A stretch of 64,000 bases of DNA from the NCBI GenBank assembly GCA_004352715.1, contig SCFE01000055.1, positions 1,429,296-1,493,295 of the forward strand, in the 5' to 3' direction. The stretch comes from Hofstenia miamia (Eukaryota > Xenacoelomorpha > Acoela). Under the pieces are notes generated by a model that was not told where the DNA came from, ran no database searches, and saw only the letters and a list, made by a program, of their open reading frames with translations. The translations under genes and the position numbers were made by a program. Below are positions 62,060-64,000 of the stretch, one piece after another (within the stretch, counting starts at the first letter, position 1; each line of letters starts with the position of its first letter).

Positions 62060-63400
62060 GGTGCTGTGCAAAAGTATCCGGACCATAACTTGACAAGGAT
62101 TTTTTGCAATAATGAATACTATAGCTTTGACTTTTTGCAATGGGGTTAATTTTGTCATTGTGAATTCAAGTTTCGCCTTAATTTTTATGTATTATTTAAA
62201 GTTTTGTAAAATATTTGTAACTTTTGTACTATCATATAAATATGCACTAATACTACAAATTAAGCTACAAAATAAGCTAAACTTTTAAATAAAATAAATG
62301 AAAACAAAATAAAATAAAAATAATAAATAATCAAATAATAAATCAAAATTTTCTCAACTTATTACTTTTTTTCGAATATCCAAAGTTGTTTTAATCTTGA
62401 AATTTAGTTTGCATTTTATGATCCTGGAAAGGGATGCTTCTAAAACTATTTTAATAAATATGCATGGTATGCAAAATATAACACAAAAATTGTATTCAGC
62501 ATGAAAAACTTAGTATAGTTACAATTTTTGTATGAATTTATTCATTACAATGATAAAATTTGCATCTCAATTAGTAATGTCATGGGATTTGTACAAGATT
62601 TGACGACCAATATTTCAAAAACTTTTAAAGAAATTCTTACAAAAATTTAGCATTAAACAATGCTAGTGGATTAAAACGTAAGATTTCTGCTGGGTTCCTA
62701 GAGCAAAAGACAATCTCATTTTAAACACCAGCAATAGTCATCCATCATAGCACAATTTCATCTTCCCTGGTATCTTTTTTTATTTTCTTGTGTCCCAGCA
62801 GTCACCTAAATCTATCGGAAAACGTCATGATTTGAATGCAAATAGTGGATCTTCACACTCGTTCACCAAATTTTGAACGCTTCCATCATTTCTTCTATAA
62901 TAATTTTCTCATTCCCAAGAACATAAGTCGCAATTGCTTAGAATATGTCATCATTCATTAGTCTCCTAATTTGCGGTTAATAGACGGCTTTTAAGCTACG
63001 TTTAGTTGAATCTATAAACCAGCGTCAGTTCTAGAATTTATATGTAAATCCTAGCATTTCAACAATACCTTTGACATCAAGCCAATAACCAAGATTAAAT
63101 TTTTTTGTAAAAAATGGAAGATATTCTTGTATAAGGAAGTAATGCATTAGAATTCAACAAGTTCCTTCATTTCCATCTAGAACCTAAATAACAGTAGATC
63201 TCATGAAATTTCATTGAGTTCTTCCTGACTAAAGCGCATTTGCTCTTAGTCTCCACTCAAATTCAGTATCTGAAGGACACTAAGAAGATAAAGAATCAGA
63301 ACCTGAAATTGAATTCTCAATGTCTTTCAAAACTATTGGGACAATTTACAGTAAGATCCCCACGGAGTAGGGTCAGACAGCGACCAGTAAATGTAAATGC
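62060..63400 (+). mobile_element. Tc1-like element remnant, copy C counterpart
   Basis: Starts GGTGCTGTGCAAAAGTATCC and follows 36766-37985 closely, with two extra segments (about 62155-62215 and 62848-62905) that B lacks. No transposase frame or second terminal repeat recognised. Open frame 63240-63440 parallels 37825-38070 but has no domain. Confidence 0.6.
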
Positions 63401-63640
63401 AGAGTTTATATTCAATATTTTCAAACAACGTTTTTCATAACAACCATCAGATTGCTTGCCCAAAATTAACGCTATCGTAAATCTCGGTTTTCGCGGAACT
63501 AATACAAACCAAGTTCCCTAAAATTATATCTCGGATTTCTTGTACGTCGGATTATTTTCATTGGTGGTCCGAGGCGATCCGACTTAGGCGGGGTTGCCAG
63601 CATGATTAATAATCTACAGAAAAATAGGTTCATATACACC
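63400..63640. mobile_element. Right end of the second DNA transposon remnant (copy C)
   Basis: Corresponds to 38985-39200 of copy B, ending GGCGGGGTTGCCAGCATGAT and the same flank to GGTTCATATA. It keeps a 26-bp segment (about 63527-63552) that B lacks. The left half, including the CAGGCAACCCC end, is deleted here. Confidence 0.65.
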
Positions 63641-63664
63641 TTTTTCAGATTGGTTTCAGCCAGT

Positions 63665-63890
63665 TACAAAATGAACTTAGATTTTACAAATTGAATTCAG
63701 TTGTATACAAAAACTGTTCAGGTAATTACAAATTCATTCGTCAATTTCTAAATTGAGTTCAGATTTTACAAAATGACTTCAATTCTATACAATATGCTTT
63801 CAGAATTTTACACAATAGTTCGGCAAAATACAAATTGAGTTCAAATATTTACAAATTGAGTTCAAATATTTACAAATTGAGTTTAGATGT
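63665..63890 (+). repeat. Degenerate 21-bp minisatellite (about 11 units)
   Basis: Units of 18-22 bp each begin TACAAA or a close variant and contain TTGAGTTCA. The last full units (TACAAATTGAGTTCAAATAT plus T) are identical; earlier ones are diverged. The unit length keeps reading frame. Confidence 0.9.
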
Positions 63891-64000
63891 AAGCTGGAAA
63901 GGGCTCTGTGCTAATTTGCAGGTTAATGCAAAAACGGCTTACGGATGGGTCAAGGCTGGAGATCGAGAGCGGAAACCCGCTGCAGGTGGTCGGCGCAAGG
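63886..64000 (+). CDS. Start of a transposase-type helix-turn-helix protein (cut by window end)
   Basis: The plus-strand frame reads DVSWKGLCANLQVNAKTAYG then WVKAGDRERKPAAGGRRK, without a stop to the window end. The pattern L-x-V-x-x-K-T-A-Y-x-W-V-x-x-G followed by a basic G-G-R-R-K linker is typical of the N-terminal DNA-binding domain of Tc1/IS630-like transposases. The frame stays open back through the minisatellite to about 63757, but no Met is obvious, so the start is undefined. The stretch is much richer in G and C than its surroundings, as expected for a younger element. Confidence 0.5.

Overview
This window looks like non-coding, repeat-dominated DNA from an AT-rich animal genome, most likely an invertebrate. 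The pointers are decayed Tc1/mariner-type DNA transposons, non-LTR retrotransposon (LINE) and Penelope-like fragments, many (TA)n microsatellites, a short (TTAGGG)n tract and scaffold gaps filled with N. The lineage cannot be fixed from the sequence. No bacterial operons, rRNA, convincing tRNA or CRISPR arrays are visible. Most short open frames are chance frames in AT-rich DNA.

Layout. 1.2-2.0 kb: minus-strand Tc1 transposase relic. 2.4-4.3 kb: plus-strand LINE relic with a mutated YADD box. 5.09-6.09 kb: N gap starting inside an (ACT)n tail. 6.5-11.2 kb: minus-strand composite repeat, copy A, with a partial reverse transcriptase (RT). 12.4-13.0 kb: Penelope-like fragment. 14.15-14.78 kb: internally deleted Tc1-like element with matching ends. 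15.46-15.93 kb: 467-bp palindrome. 20.46-21.5 kb: 3' end of a LINE with a triplet-repeat tail. 24.58 kb: interstitial telomere-like repeat. 24.85-25.76 kb: transposase relic. 29.0-31.1 kb: a duplicated stretch with a transposase relic. 31.35-32.37 kb: relic of a multi-copy gene of unknown function. 33.3-39.2 kb: copy B of the composite repeat (plus strand), followed by a Tc1-like end and a second DNA-transposon remnant. 60.1-63.64 kb: copy C, sharing the same arrangement. 63.67-64.0 kb: 21-bp minisatellite running into a transposase-type helix-turn-helix.

The one candidate host gene is at about 40.27-40.44 kb (plus strand). It is a first coding exon with a signal peptide, followed at once by a short peptide ending in Trp-Phe-Gly-Lys-Arg, the signature of an amidated neuropeptide, and then a possible splice donor. 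The 40-60 kb region around it is the least repeat-rich part of the window and could be its introns and flanks, but I could not identify further exons.

Three isolated single N bases (12583, 20875, 29895) each separate two nearly identical direct copies. These look like unmerged contig or haplotype overlaps, so those duplications should not be taken as biology without read support.
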